DNA from: Corynebacterium mycetoides
GTDB lineage: Bacteria > Actinomycetota > Actinomycetes > Mycobacteriales > Mycobacteriaceae
Length of the DNA stretch: 64,000 bases
Direction of reading: 5' to 3'
NCBI RefSeq assembly: GCF_900103625.1
Contig: NZ_LT629700.1
Coordinates: 310,001 to 374,000, forward strand
The notes under the pieces are model-generated. The model did no database searches, had not been told where the DNA came from, and worked only from the letters and a program-made list of their open reading frames with translations. How positions within the stretch are numbered: the stretch's first letter is position 1; each line of letters begins with the position of its first letter. This document shows positions 27,833 to 38,158 of the stretch, in pieces. The translations under genes were made by a program, and so were the position numbers.

Positions 27833-28082
27833 AGCGGGGAGGGGGCGAAACGCTCACCCCCTGACACGCCGGAACGGCCGTCGACCTGTTAGGCTATCCG
27901 CTGGGTTTGCTTGAGGTAGCTTTTGGCCTGCTTGCGAGTCGGCGTTGAACTGCCTTAAAAAACATCCCCTGTCCCGCGGTCGCTGATGTGCGACGGAGTC
28001 CGCCGCGGTGACAGTCTTCTTGAAGACGTCCATCGCACCGCATTGCCGTTTACGGAATGCGGCCCGAGAACGGGAGAGAACG
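27833..28082 (+). promoter_or_regulatory. atpB leader with two hairpins
   Basis: 250 bases without a gene. Two compact stems sit close to atpB: GTCTTC-TT-GAAGAC (28014-28027), and GCAT/ATGC with an inner CCGT/ACGG stem (28040-28060). A TAGGCT box at 27890-27895 could be a -10 but has no matching -35. I could not place a confident promoter. Confidence 0.35.
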
Positions 28083-28904
28083 CTGAGCGTTACAACTTTG
28101 GCCGAGGGCTTTAAGGGGTCATTCCACGCGCCCTCACTTGGTCCAGAATTTTTCCCGGGGCAAACGTACGGCCACATGATTGGCGAGGACTTCGCCAACG
28201 GGTGGTTCGCACTCGATCGCATCATGATTGTCCGGCTCTTCGTCGCGGCGATCCTGGTGCTTCTCTTTGTTATTGCTTTTAGGAAGCCTCAGCTGGTTCC
28301 TAAGGGTTTGCAGAACTTCGCCGAGATGGGCGTGGACTTCGTGCGCGTCAACATCGCCGAAGACACACTGGGTAAGAAAGATGGGAAGCGTTTCCTTCCG
28401 GTCCTCGCCACCATCTTTTTCACGATTCTGTTCATGAACGCGGCCACAATCATCCCGGGGCTCAACATCTCGCCCAACGCCCGCATCGGCATGCCGATCG
28501 TGCTGGCGGTTGTCGCCTACATCGCGATGATCTACGCCGGAGTGCAGCGCTACGGCGCGAAGTACTTCAAGCACTCGCTCGTGATTCCCAACCTCCCTCC
28601 GCTGCTCCACCTCTTGGTGGTGCCGATCGAGTTCTTCTCGACGTTCGTTCTGCGTCCGGTCACGCTGGCTCTTCGTCTCATGGCGAACTTCCTGGCGGGC
28701 CACATCATCCTCGTCCTTCTGTACTCCGCTACCAACTTCTTCTTCTGGCAGCTGAACGCCTGGACGGCGGTGAGTGGCCTGACCCTGATCGCAGCGCTGC
28801 TCTTCACCCTGTACGAGTTGATTATCATCTTCCTGCAGGCGTACATCTTCGCTCTTTTGACCGCGGTGTACATCGAGCTTTCGCTGCACGCTGATTCGCA
28901 CTAA
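28083..28904 (+). CDS. atpB: ATP synthase F0 subunit a
   Basis: About 273 residues. N-terminal FKGSFHAPSLGPEFFPGQTYGHM, then five or six membrane helices with the essential arginine region TLALRLMANFLAGHIILVLL. Forms the proton half-channels against the c-ring. The start is uncertain. GGGAGAG ends four bases before CTG 28083, which would read MSVTTLAEG. The only normal start nearby is TTG 28098, with no Shine-Dalgarno; GTG 28008 would add 25 unusual residues. First of the eight-gene atpBEFHAGDC operon. Confidence 0.93.
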   Translation: MSVTTLAEGFKGSFHAPSLGPEFFPGQTYGHMIGEDFANGWFALDRIMIVRLFVAAILVLLFVIAFRKPQLVPKGLQNFAEMGVDFVRVNIAEDTLGKKDGKRFLPVLATIFFTILFMNAATIIPGLNISPNARIGMPIVLAVVAYIAMIYAGVQRYGAKYFKHSLVIPNLPPLLHLLVVPIEFFSTFVLRPVTLALRLMANFLAGHIILVLLYSATNFFFWQLNAWTAVSGLTLIAALLFTLYELIIIFLQAYIFALLTAVYIELSLHADSH

Positions 28905-28995
28905 CAAAGCGCGAAACCACAGGCCAAACTGAATAACCCCACTCAAATGTCACCTGCCTGACTGCGATAAAACCTCCTCGCAGCAGCGCACCTAG

Positions 28996-29256
<261 letters not shown>

Positions 29257-29304
29257 GAGTCGACGAACATATACCCCGTAAACCTTTTAGATCAGGAGCA
29301 ACCT

Positions 29305-29871
29305 ATGACAAACGTCACTATCTTTAACGTGGCAGCTGAAGGTGCTCTCCCGCTCGAATCCGAGCCGTCCATCCTTCTGCCTCCCATGTACGACGTGGTT
29401 TGGTCGTTGGTTGTCTTCGTCGTCGTTTTCCTGCTCTTCTGGAAGTACGTCCTTCCGAAGTTCCAGGAAGTGCTGGCGGAGCGCGAAGACCGAATCAAGG
29501 GCGGCATTGAGCGTGCTCAGGTTGCCCAGGCGGAAGCAAAGGCTGCCCTGGAGAAGAACAACGCAGAGCTCGCCGAGGCGCGCGCCGAGGCCGCCGAGAT
29601 CCGCGAAGCTGCCCGCGCGAAGGGCAAGGAGATCGAGGCGGAGGCACGCGTCAACGCCGAGGCTGAGTCCCGCCGCATCATCGAGGCTGGAGAGAAGCAG
29701 CTGCTCGCCTCCCGCGAGCAGGTCGTGTCCGAGCTGCGCAACGAAATGGGCCAGAACTCGATCACTCTCGCCGAGCGCTTGCTCGGCACCGAGCTGTCGG
29801 ATTCGACCCGTCGTTCCTCCACCATCGACGACTTCCTGTCCACTCTCGACAACGTTTCCACGAGGAAGTAG
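29305..29871 (+). CDS. atpF: ATP synthase F0 subunit b
   Basis: 188 residues. One N-terminal membrane helix ([21 protein letters not shown]) and then a long charged helix ([27 protein letters not shown]) that forms the peripheral stalk as a dimer. Same operon; the stop is five bases before atpH. Confidence 0.96.
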   Translation: MTNVTIFNVAAEGALPLESEPSILLPPMYDVVWSLVVFVVVFLLFWKYVLPKFQEVLAEREDRIKGGIERAQVAQAEAKAALEKNNAELAEARAEAAEIREAARAKGKEIEAEARVNAEAESRRIIEAGEKQLLASREQVVSELRNEMGQNSITLAERLLGTELSDSTRRSSTIDDFLSTLDNVSTRK

Positions 29872-29876
29872 GCGAG

Positions 29877-30710
29877 ATGAAGGCAGCTAGTCGCGAAGCA
29901 CAAGAGCAGGTCTCGGGTCAGCTCGACGAGTTGATCCGCAACTCCGACAATTCCGTCGCCACCGCCGCGCAGATCGGCACCGAGCTGTTCCTCGCAGTGG
30001 ACCAGCTGGACCGGGAGCGCGCGTTGCGTGTCGCCGTTGCGGATCAGTCCCTCGACCCCGCCCAGCGCGAAGGCATCATGAACGACGTGCTCGGCAACAA
30101 GGTCGCCGAGCCGACGAAGCAGGTGCTGGCGGAAGCGGCGCGCCACGAGTGGTCCTCCCCGCGCGAACTGCGCCAGGGGCTGGTCAATCTCGGGCGCCGC
30201 GCGCTGCTCAACGGCGCGCGGGAGCAAGGGCAGCTGGAGCAGGTCGAAGAAGAGCTCTTCGGCCTGTCCGTGCTGCTGGAGCGCGAGAAAGAGCTGACCC
30301 AGCTACTGTCCGACCGCACCGCAACCGCGGACAAGAAGCGCGGGCTGCTGGCTAGCGTGATTTACGGCAAGGTGACGGTGTTCACCGAGGCCTTGGCTTT
30401 GCAGGTGATCGGCCGGCCGGTGTCCGGCCCCGTTGACGACCTCGCCGCCGTCGCCACCGAGGTGGCGGAGCTGCGGGGCAAGACGGTCGCGCGCGTCGCA
30501 ACCGCTGAGGAGCTCAACGACTCTCAGCGCGAGACGCTCGCCGGGAAGCTTGCACAGATTTACGGTCGTGAGATGGCCATCCACTCTGAGGTTGACCCCA
30601 GCCTCCTCGGCGGAATGGTTATCCGGGTCGGCGACGAGGTCATCGACGGTTCCACGCGCGGTAAGATCACGCGCATGCGGGCCGACCTCGCCGCCACGAC
30701 GGCCTACTAG
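29877..30710 (+). CDS. atpH: ATP synthase F1 subunit delta
   Basis: 277 residues, longer than the roughly 177 of E. coli because of an N-terminal extension, which is usual in actinobacteria. The C-terminal two thirds carries the delta fold ending ATAEELNDSQRETLAGKLAQIYGREMAIHSEVDPSLLGGMVIRVGDEVIDGS (quoted in pieces: the LAQIYGRE and LLGGMVIRVGDEVID segments are diagnostic). It joins the stalk to the F1 head. It is not fused to a b-like segment as the mycobacterial protein is. Confidence 0.95.
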   Translation: MKAASREAQEQVSGQLDELIRNSDNSVATAAQIGTELFLAVDQLDRERALRVAVADQSLDPAQREGIMNDVLGNKVAEPTKQVLAEAARHEWSSPRELRQGLVNLGRRALLNGAREQGQLEQVEEELFGLSVLLEREKELTQLLSDRTATADKKRGLLASVIYGKVTVFTEALALQVIGRPVSGPVDDLAAVATEVAELRGKTVARVATAEELNDSQRETLAGKLAQIYGREMAIHSEVDPSLLGGMVIRVGDEVIDGSTRGKITRMRADLAATTAY

Positions 30711-30752
30711 ACAATACATATGCTGGAACAATCTACCGAGAGCAGGAAGAAC

Positions 30753-32387
30753 ATGGCGGAGCTGACGATCTCCTCCGATGAGATCCGTAGCGCGATAGCG
30801 AACTACACCTCGAGCTACTCTGCGGAGGCCTCCCGTGAGGAGGTCGGCGTGGTGACTTCGGCCGCAGACGGCATTGCCCAGGTTTCCGGGCTGCCGGGCT
30901 GCATGACGAATGAGCTGCTCGAGTTCCCCAACGGTGTCATCGGCGTTGCACAGAACCTTGAGACCGACTCCATTGGCGTCGTGGTCCTGGGCAATTTCGA
31001 AACCCTCACCGAGGGTGACCAAGTCAAAAGGACCGGAGAGGTCCTGTCCATCCCGGTCGGGGAGAACTTCCTCGGCCGAGTCATCAACCCTCTGGGCCAG
31101 CCGATCGACGGCCTCGGCCCGATCGAGTCCGACGAGGAGCGCGCGCTGGAGCTCCAGGCCGCCGGCGTTCTCGACCGCCAGCCGGTCGAGGAGCCCATGG
31201 CCACCGGCATGAAGGCGATCGACGCCATGACGCCGATCGGCCGCGGCCAGCGCCAGCTCATCATCGGCGACCGCAAGACCGGCAAGACCGCGGTCTGCAT
31301 CGACACCATCCTCAACCAGAAGGCTTTCTGGGAGACCGGTGACCCGTCGAAGCAGGTGCGTTGCATCTACGTCGCCATCGGCCAGAAGGGCTCGACCATC
31401 GCAGGCGTGCGCCGCACCCTTGAGGAGTACGGCGCACTGGAGTACACCACGATCGTCGCCGCACCGGCGTCTGATTCCGCCGGCTTCAAGTGGCTGGCAC
31501 CGTTCTCCGCCGCCGCGCTGGGCCAGCACTGGATGTACCAGGGCAAGCACGTCCTGGTCATCTACGATGATCTGACCAAACAGGCTGAGGCCTACCGCGC
31601 GATTTCGCTGCTCCTGCGCCGCCCACCGGGCCGCGAGGCGTACCCGGGCGACGTGTTCTACCTCCACTCCCGCCTGCTGGAGCGCGCCGCCAAGCTTAAC
31701 GACGAGCTGGGCGCCGGTTCCCTGACCGCGCTGCCGATCATCGAGACGAAGGCGAACGACGTGTCCGCCTTCATTCCGACGAACGTCATCTCGATCACCG
31801 ACGGCCAGGTCTTCCTGCAGTCCGACCTGTTCAACCAGGGTGTCCGCCCGGCGATTGACGTCGGTATCTCCGTGTCCCGCGTCGGTGGCGCCGCCCAGAC
31901 CAAGGGCATGAAGAAGGTTGCGGGCTCCCTGCGTCTCGACCTGGCCGCGTACCGCGACCTCGAGGCCTTCGCCGCGTTCGCTTCCGACCTGGACTCCGCC
32001 TCGAAGCGCCAGCTCGAGCGCGGCCAGCGTCTGGTGGAGCTGCTCAAGCAGGCCGAGAACGCCCCGCAGTCGGTGGAGTTCCAGATCATCTCGATCTGGC
32101 TCGCCAACGAGGGTGTCTTCGACGTCGTTCCCGTCGAGGACGTCCGCCGTTACGAGGCCGAGCTCCACGAGCACATCCGTGCCACCGCCCCGGAGGTCTA
32201 CGAGCAGATCGCCGGCGGCGCCGCACTCGATGACACCTCCAAGGAGACCCTGCTGCGCGTCAACCAGGACTTCGCCCGCGGGTTCCAGACCACCGCAGGC
32301 GAGCGCGTCGTGCGCGAACCGGAGCCCGACCCGCTCGACGCCTCGGAAGTTAAGAAGCACACGCTCAACGTCAACCGCTCCAAGTAG
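30753..32387 (+). CDS. atpA: ATP synthase F1 subunit alpha
   Basis: 544 residues from ATG 30753, preceded by AGGAAG. Walker A is [15 protein letters not shown], and the arginine-finger region is in [22 protein letters not shown]. Non-catalytic nucleotide-binding subunit of the alpha3beta3 head. Confidence 0.98.
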   Translation: MAELTISSDEIRSAIANYTSSYSAEASREEVGVVTSAADGIAQVSGLPGCMTNELLEFPNGVIGVAQNLETDSIGVVVLGNFETLTEGDQVKRTGEVLSIPVGENFLGRVINPLGQPIDGLGPIESDEERALELQAAGVLDRQPVEEPMATGMKAIDAMTPIGRGQRQLIIGDRKTGKTAVCIDTILNQKAFWETGDPSKQVRCIYVAIGQKGSTIAGVRRTLEEYGALEYTTIVAAPASDSAGFKWLAPFSAAALGQHWMYQGKHVLVIYDDLTKQAEAYRAISLLLRRPPGREAYPGDVFYLHSRLLERAAKLNDELGAGSLTALPIIETKANDVSAFIPTNVISITDGQVFLQSDLFNQGVRPAIDVGISVSRVGGAAQTKGMKKVAGSLRLDLAAYRDLEAFAAFASDLDSASKRQLERGQRLVELLKQAENAPQSVEFQIISIWLANEGVFDVVPVEDVRRYEAELHEHIRATAPEVYEQIAGGAALDDTSKETLLRVNQDFARGFQTTAGERVVREPEPDPLDASEVKKHTLNVNRSK

Positions 32388-32434
32388 TCACCCACTTGGA
32401 TCACTTCTACAAAAGGAAGGGAGGAGAGTAAACC

Positions 32435-33409
32435 ATGGCAACACTTCGCGAATTGCGTGACCGCATCAGGTCCGTCAACTCCACGAAGAAGATCACCAAG
32501 GCCCAGGAACTGATCGCGACATCGCAGATCACCAAGGCCCAGCAGCGCGTCGAGGCGGCCAAGCCGTACGCCGACGAGATGCAGAAGGTCATGGAGCGCC
32601 TCGCGGCCGCGAGCTCCCTCGACCACCCCATGCTCCACGAGCGTGAGAACGGTCGGGTCGCGGCGATCCTCGTGGTCACCTCTGACCGCGGTATGGCTGG
32701 CGGCTACAACCACAACGTTTTGAAGAAGGCCGGCGAGCTCGAGCGCATGCTCGAGGACGCGGGCTACGAGGTGGTTCGCTTCGTCACTGGCGGCAAGGGC
32801 GTGACGCATTACCGGTTCCGCTCCCAGGACATCGGCGGGGCGTGGACCGGCTGGTCCCAGAACCCCTCGTGGGAGTCCACCCACGACGTGCGCACCCACA
32901 TTGTCAACGGCTTCCTCGCGGGTTCCGCGGGGACGGTCAAGTGGCGCGAGGGCGTCAACGCTCCGGAGGGCGAAGCCGTGCGCGGTTTCGACCAGGTGCA
33001 CGTGGTGTACACCGAATTCGTCTCCATGCTGTCGCAGGAGGCGAGGGTGCACCAGCTGCTTCCGATCGAGCCGGTGCTGGAGGAGTACACCTACGAGCAG
33101 GAGGACATGCTGTCGAACTCCGGTGAGGTCGGACCCGACATGGAGTTCGAGCCGGACCCGGACACGCTCATGGAGAGGCTGCTTCCGGCGTACGTCTCCA
33201 GGATCTTGTACTCGTTCTTCCTCGAGGCCTCGGCGTCGGAGTCCGCTTCGCGCCGCACCGCCATGAAGAACGCAACCGATAACGCGACGGACCTTGCCAA
33301 CACCCTGTCCCGTGAGGCTAACCAAGCCCGTCAGGCACAAATCACCCAGGAAATCACCGAGATTATCGGCGGCGCCGGCGCGCTGGCCGATAGTGGAGAA
33401 AGTGACTAA
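32435..33409 (+). CDS. atpG: ATP synthase F1 subunit gamma
   Basis: 324 residues. N-terminal helix LRDRIRSVNSTKKITKAQELIA and C-terminal helix ASRRTAMKNATDNATDLANTL form the rotating coiled coil. DRGMAGGYN is conserved. A middle region (about residues 165-200) is longer than in E. coli, a feature also described for mycobacterial gamma. Confidence 0.97.
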   Translation: MATLRELRDRIRSVNSTKKITKAQELIATSQITKAQQRVEAAKPYADEMQKVMERLAAASSLDHPMLHERENGRVAAILVVTSDRGMAGGYNHNVLKKAGELERMLEDAGYEVVRFVTGGKGVTHYRFRSQDIGGAWTGWSQNPSWESTHDVRTHIVNGFLAGSAGTVKWREGVNAPEGEAVRGFDQVHVVYTEFVSMLSQEARVHQLLPIEPVLEEYTYEQEDMLSNSGEVGPDMEFEPDPDTLMERLLPAYVSRILYSFFLEASASESASRRTAMKNATDNATDLANTLSREANQARQAQITQEITEIIGGAGALADSGESD

Positions 33410-34921
<1,512 letters not shown>

Positions 34922-34931
34922 GAGGGCCGAC

Positions 34932-35303
34932 ATGGCTGAAATCACCGTGCAACTGGTCTCGGTCGACCGCATGATCTGGACCGGCCAGGCCAGCATCGTC
35001 ACCGCTCAGACCACCGAGGGTGAGATCGGTATTCTGCCGGGCCACGAACCCATCCTCGGCCAGCTCAAGGACAACGGCGTGGTCACGATCAACCCGGTCG
35101 ACGGGGATCGCATCATCGCCGCGGTCCAGGGCGGTTTCCTCTCCGTGGTGGGCGACAAGGTCACCGTTCTGGCTGACTGGGCGACGCTCGCCAGCGAGGT
35201 CAACTCCACCGAAGCGGAGTCCAACGCCAACCAGGACGACGACGAGTTGAGCAAGTGGCGCGGGCAGGCTGAGCTTGCCGCGGTGCGCCGCGCCGGCCGC
35301 TAG
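34932..35303 (+). CDS. atpC: ATP synthase F1 subunit epsilon
   Basis: 123 residues from ATG 34932 with GGAGGG upstream. Beta-sandwich domain with [19 protein letters not shown] and [18 protein letters not shown], then a short C-terminal helix region. Couples and regulates the rotor. Last gene of the operon, followed by a terminator. Confidence 0.96.
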   Translation: MAEITVQLVSVDRMIWTGQASIVTAQTTEGEIGILPGHEPILGQLKDNGVVTINPVDGDRIIAAVQGGFLSVVGDKVTVLADWATLASEVNSTEAESNANQDDDELSKWRGQAELAAVRRAGR

Positions 35304-35331
35304 CCGCCCCGGCAGTCCGCCGAGTTCTGCG

Positions 35332-35373
35332 CAAGGCAGCACACCCCGAATTCCTCGGGGGCGTGCTGCCTTT
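35332..35373 (+). terminator. Terminator of the atp operon
   Basis: AAGGCAGCAC pairs with GTGCTGCCTT, extended inside by CCCCGA/TCGGGG, and ends in TTT. It begins about 30 bases after the atpC stop. Confidence 0.8.
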
Positions 35374-35469
35374 GGCGTTTCACGGCGTTAGCCGCTTTCA
35401 CTGAGTTTCCCAACCGCACCGCAGCGGATACAATTGGCGCAAAGCCCGTCTTCACAGGTAGGAGAAGGA

Positions 35470-35937
35470 ATGCACTACGTCGCTTACGTGTTCGCCGCGT
35501 TCGTCGTGGTTGTCTTCGTGGCGGCTGTGTGGCGTTTCGTCGCCGTGCGCAACACCGGCTCGCAGGGGCTGCTCCGGCATTTGCCCGCGTCGGGTGTGCA
35601 CGGCTGGCGTCACGGGGTATTCCGCTACACCGATGAAAACCTCAAGTTCTACAAACTGCGGTCGCTCGCGTTTCAAAGCGATGTGGTGCTCAGCCGCCGA
35701 GGCACCGAAGTCGACGGTTTCCGGGACATCAACGCTGATGAGCGCGAGATCATGCCAGACGTGGACAGGGTGTTGGTGCTCTCGACGCCGAAGGGCGGCT
35801 TCGAGTTCGCCAGCGACAAGCGGGCGCGCATGGCGCTCGTGTCGTGGCTGGAATCCGCGCCGAATGAGCGCCAGCTGCGCCGGGTGGCGTCGATAAGCAG
35901 GCAGCGGGGCGGCCGCGCACGGTCCGGCCGGTCCTGA
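35470..35937 (+). CDS. DUF2550-family membrane protein
   Basis: 155 residues from ATG 35470, preceded by AGGAGAAGGA. One N-terminal membrane helix ([20 protein letters not shown]), then a soluble domain with [23 protein letters not shown], matching the DUF2550 proteins that follow atpC across actinobacteria. Function unknown; the conserved location suggests a link to ATP synthase or envelope, but nothing in the sequence proves it. Confidence 0.8.
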   Translation: MHYVAYVFAAFVVVVFVAAVWRFVAVRNTGSQGLLRHLPASGVHGWRHGVFRYTDENLKFYKLRSLAFQSDVVLSRRGTEVDGFRDINADEREIMPDVDRVLVLSTPKGGFEFASDKRARMALVSWLESAPNERQLRRVASISRQRGGRARSGRS

Positions 35938-35975
35938 ACTATTCGGGCGGGCCCGCCGGCGGTACCCTGGAGGGC

Positions 35976-36668
35976 ATGCGTCTCGTCATTGCCCAGTGCT
36001 CCGTTGACTACATCGGACGGCTGGATGCGCACCTGCCGTCCGCTCTCCGGCTCATCATGGTCAAGGCCGACGGCTCCGTATCCATCCATGCCGACGACCG
36101 CGCGTACAAGCCCCTGAACTGGATGACGCCGCCGTGCACGCTCCGGGAGGAAGCCGTCATCGACCTCGACGGCGAGGACACCGGCGAGCAGCTGTGGATC
36201 GTGGAGAACACCAAGGGGGAGCAGCTGCGCATCACGTTGGAACGGATCGTCAGCGACACCTCGGTGGATCTGGGCGACGATCCGGGCCTGGTCAAGGACG
36301 GGGTCGAGGCCCATCTGCAGGAGCTTTTGGCGGAGCACATTCAGACCCTGGGCGCGGACTACTCGCTGATTCGCCGGGAGTACCCGACCGCGATCGGGCC
36401 GGTAGACATCCTCGCCCGCGACCCCCAGGGTCACACCGTGGCGGTGGAGGTCAAGCGCCGCGGCGGGATCGACGGGGTGGAGCAGCTCACCCGCTACGTC
36501 GACCTGCTCAACCGCGACGAGCTGCTGGCGCCGGTGCACGGGGTGTTCGCCGCGCAGGAGATCAAGCCCCAGGCGCGCACCCTGGCGCAGGACCGGGGCT
36601 TCCGCTGCCTCGTGCTCGACTACGACGAGCTGCGCGGCATCGAGTCCACCGAGCTGCGGCTGTTCTAG
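35976..36668 (+). CDS. nucS: Mismatch-specific endonuclease NucS (EndoMS)
   Basis: 230 residues. Opens [20 protein letters not shown], the actinobacterial NucS entry. The RecB-like nuclease site is visible as D144 in GPVDILARD and E158-x-K160 in [10 protein letters not shown]. NucS cuts both strands at mismatches and replaces MutS/MutL in actinobacteria, acting with the beta clamp. The ATG is seven bases after a TACCCT box, suggesting a leaderless transcript. Confidence 0.95.
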   Translation: MRLVIAQCSVDYIGRLDAHLPSALRLIMVKADGSVSIHADDRAYKPLNWMTPPCTLREEAVIDLDGEDTGEQLWIVENTKGEQLRITLERIVSDTSVDLGDDPGLVKDGVEAHLQELLAEHIQTLGADYSLIRREYPTAIGPVDILARDPQGHTVAVEVKRRGGIDGVEQLTRYVDLLNRDELLAPVHGVFAAQEIKPQARTLAQDRGFRCLVLDYDELRGIESTELRLF

Positions 36669-36682
36669 GGGGGCGTACACGA

Positions 36683-36970
36683 ATGCCTCGCCGCAATCGC
36701 CGCAACAACATCACCCCCGGCTACGTCCTGCCACGCGACGGCTCAACGTTCGTGGGTACCCAGTACATGGAGGGCCCGCGCTGGGCCAACGGGGAGATTT
36801 ACTGCGTGCGGCAGATCGGGTCGGCCGCGGCGACGAAGTTTTACGTCTGCCCCGGGTGCAACCAGAATATCCCGCCCGGGGTCGCGCACGTCGTGGCGTG
36901 GCCGCGGGACACGGGCCGCGGCGGGGAGGACAGGCGGCACTGGCACAAGCACTGCTGGCAGCGGCGGTGA
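36683..36970 (+). CDS. Small conserved actinobacterial protein with Cys/His metal-site pattern
   Basis: 95 residues, basic N-terminus (MPRRNRRNNITPGYVLPRDG). The C-terminal half has CPGCNQNIPPGVAHVVAW and HWHKHCWQRR, so C-x2-C plus H and H-x-x-C could bind zinc in an HNH- or ribbon-like fold. It begins 14 bases after nucS, so it is probably co-transcribed. Function not known; a nucleic-acid role next to NucS is a guess. Confidence 0.7.
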   Translation: MPRRNRRNNITPGYVLPRDGSTFVGTQYMEGPRWANGEIYCVRQIGSAAATKFYVCPGCNQNIPPGVAHVVAWPRDTGRGGEDRRHWHKHCWQRR

Positions 36971-36992
36971 GGACGCAGCTAGGCTGGGGGCC

Positions 36993-37301
36993 ATGATTGT
37001 CGCCTTCTCTGTCGCCCCGACGACCACGTCCAACCCCACCGCTGAGATGGCGGGGGCCGTCGCCCGTGCCGTGCGCGTCGTGCGGGAGTCCGGATTGCCC
37101 AACGAAACAACCGCGATGTTCACCACCGTGGAGGGGGAGTGGGACGAGGTGATGGACGTGATCAAGCGGGCCACGGAGGCCGTCGCGGAGGTCGCGCCGC
37201 GCGTCTCGCTGGTGCTCAAGGCCGACATCCGGCCGGGGCACGAGAACATGCTGACAACCAAGATGGAGTCGTTGGACAAGCACTTGGAGGAGAACAACTG
37301 A
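36993..37301 (+). CDS. MTH1187/YkoF-type thiamine-binding protein
   Basis: 102 residues. MIVAFSVAPTTTSNPTAEM and ETTAMFTTVEGEWDEVMDVIKRA match the small ferredoxin-like family formerly DUF77, members of which bind thiamine or its precursors. No thiamine genes are nearby. The ATG follows a TAGGCT box by seven bases (probably leaderless), and the stop overlaps the next ATG (TGATG). Confidence 0.8.
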   Translation: MIVAFSVAPTTTSNPTAEMAGAVARAVRVVRESGLPNETTAMFTTVEGEWDEVMDVIKRATEAVAEVAPRVSLVLKADIRPGHENMLTTKMESLDKHLEENN

Positions 37302-38152
37302 TGGCAGATTTCGGTCCTGGCGCCGTAGACCTGGGCAAGCTCGCGCAGCAGCCCGAGGCGCCCGCAGGCGACTTCGAGCCCGTGGTCTCCGTGACGGAGG
37401 AGACCTTGGAAGCCGAGGTGCTCCAGCTCTCCACGAGGATCCCGGTGATCGTGCACATCGGCACACAGCGCTCGCCGGACTCCCAGGCGCTGAGCGCGGC
37501 GTTTGCGCAGCTCGCGCGCGGGCAGCGCAGCTTCAGGGTGGCCTACGTCGACGCGGACGCGACACCCGCCGTGGCCCAGGCGTTCGGGGTGCGCGTTTTG
37601 CCCACGGTGGTGGCGCTCGCCGCCGGCCGCCCCGTGACAAGCTTCGAGGGCAACCAGCCGGCCGAGCAGCTGACGCAGTGGGTCGAGGCGCTGGTGGAGG
37701 GCGTCGGCAAGCAGCTGCCCGGGCTGGGGGAGCCTGAGCACGAGCGTGACGACGACCCCCGGCTCGACGCGGCGACCGCCGCGCTTAACGCCGGCGACTT
37801 CGACGCGGCGACGAAGATCTACGACGAGATCCTCGCCGAAGATCCCGCCAACGCCGAGATCAAGCAGGCGCGCGCAACCGTCGGGGTGCTCAAGCGGCTC
37901 GATCCCACCAACCGGACGACAGATCCCGTGGTGGAGGCCGACGCCGACCCGGGCAACGTGGACAAGCAGCTCGCGGCCGCCGACGCGGAGGTTGTCGCGG
38001 GCGCGCCCGAGAAGGCCTTCGATCGGCTGCTGGCGCTGGTCACCACCGACCCGCGGGCCAAGGAGCGGCTCCTGGAGCTGTTCACCCTGTTCGAGGCGGG
38101 GGATCCGCGCGTGATCGCGGCGCGGACCCGGCTCGCCTCGGCGCTGTTCTAG
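37301..38152 (+). CDS. YbbN-like thioredoxin-fold/TPR co-chaperone
   Basis: 283 residues. The thioredoxin fold (PVIVHIGTQRSPDSQALSAAF, then VRVLPTVVALAAGRPVTSFEG with the cis-Pro) lacks both active-site cysteines, so it is not redox active. The second half has TPR-like helices (ATAALNAGDFDAATKIYDEILAEDP, then KAFDRLLALVTTDPRAKERLLELF). YbbN (CnoX) relatives act as holdases that hand clients to chaperonins. Coupled to the thiamine-binding gene. Confidence 0.85.
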   Translation: MADFGPGAVDLGKLAQQPEAPAGDFEPVVSVTEETLEAEVLQLSTRIPVIVHIGTQRSPDSQALSAAFAQLARGQRSFRVAYVDADATPAVAQAFGVRVLPTVVALAAGRPVTSFEGNQPAEQLTQWVEALVEGVGKQLPGLGEPEHERDDDPRLDAATAALNAGDFDAATKIYDEILAEDPANAEIKQARATVGVLKRLDPTNRTTDPVVEADADPGNVDKQLAAADAEVVAGAPEKAFDRLLALVTTDPRAKERLLELFTLFEAGDPRVIAARTRLASALF

Positions 38153-38158
38153 GCTGTC

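Noticed and set aside
27833..28082. Stress sigma-factor (SigH-type GGAA...GTT) promoter before atpB
   Set aside because: GGAAC and GTT are present at 27871-27890 but spacing is too short, so the match is not convincing.
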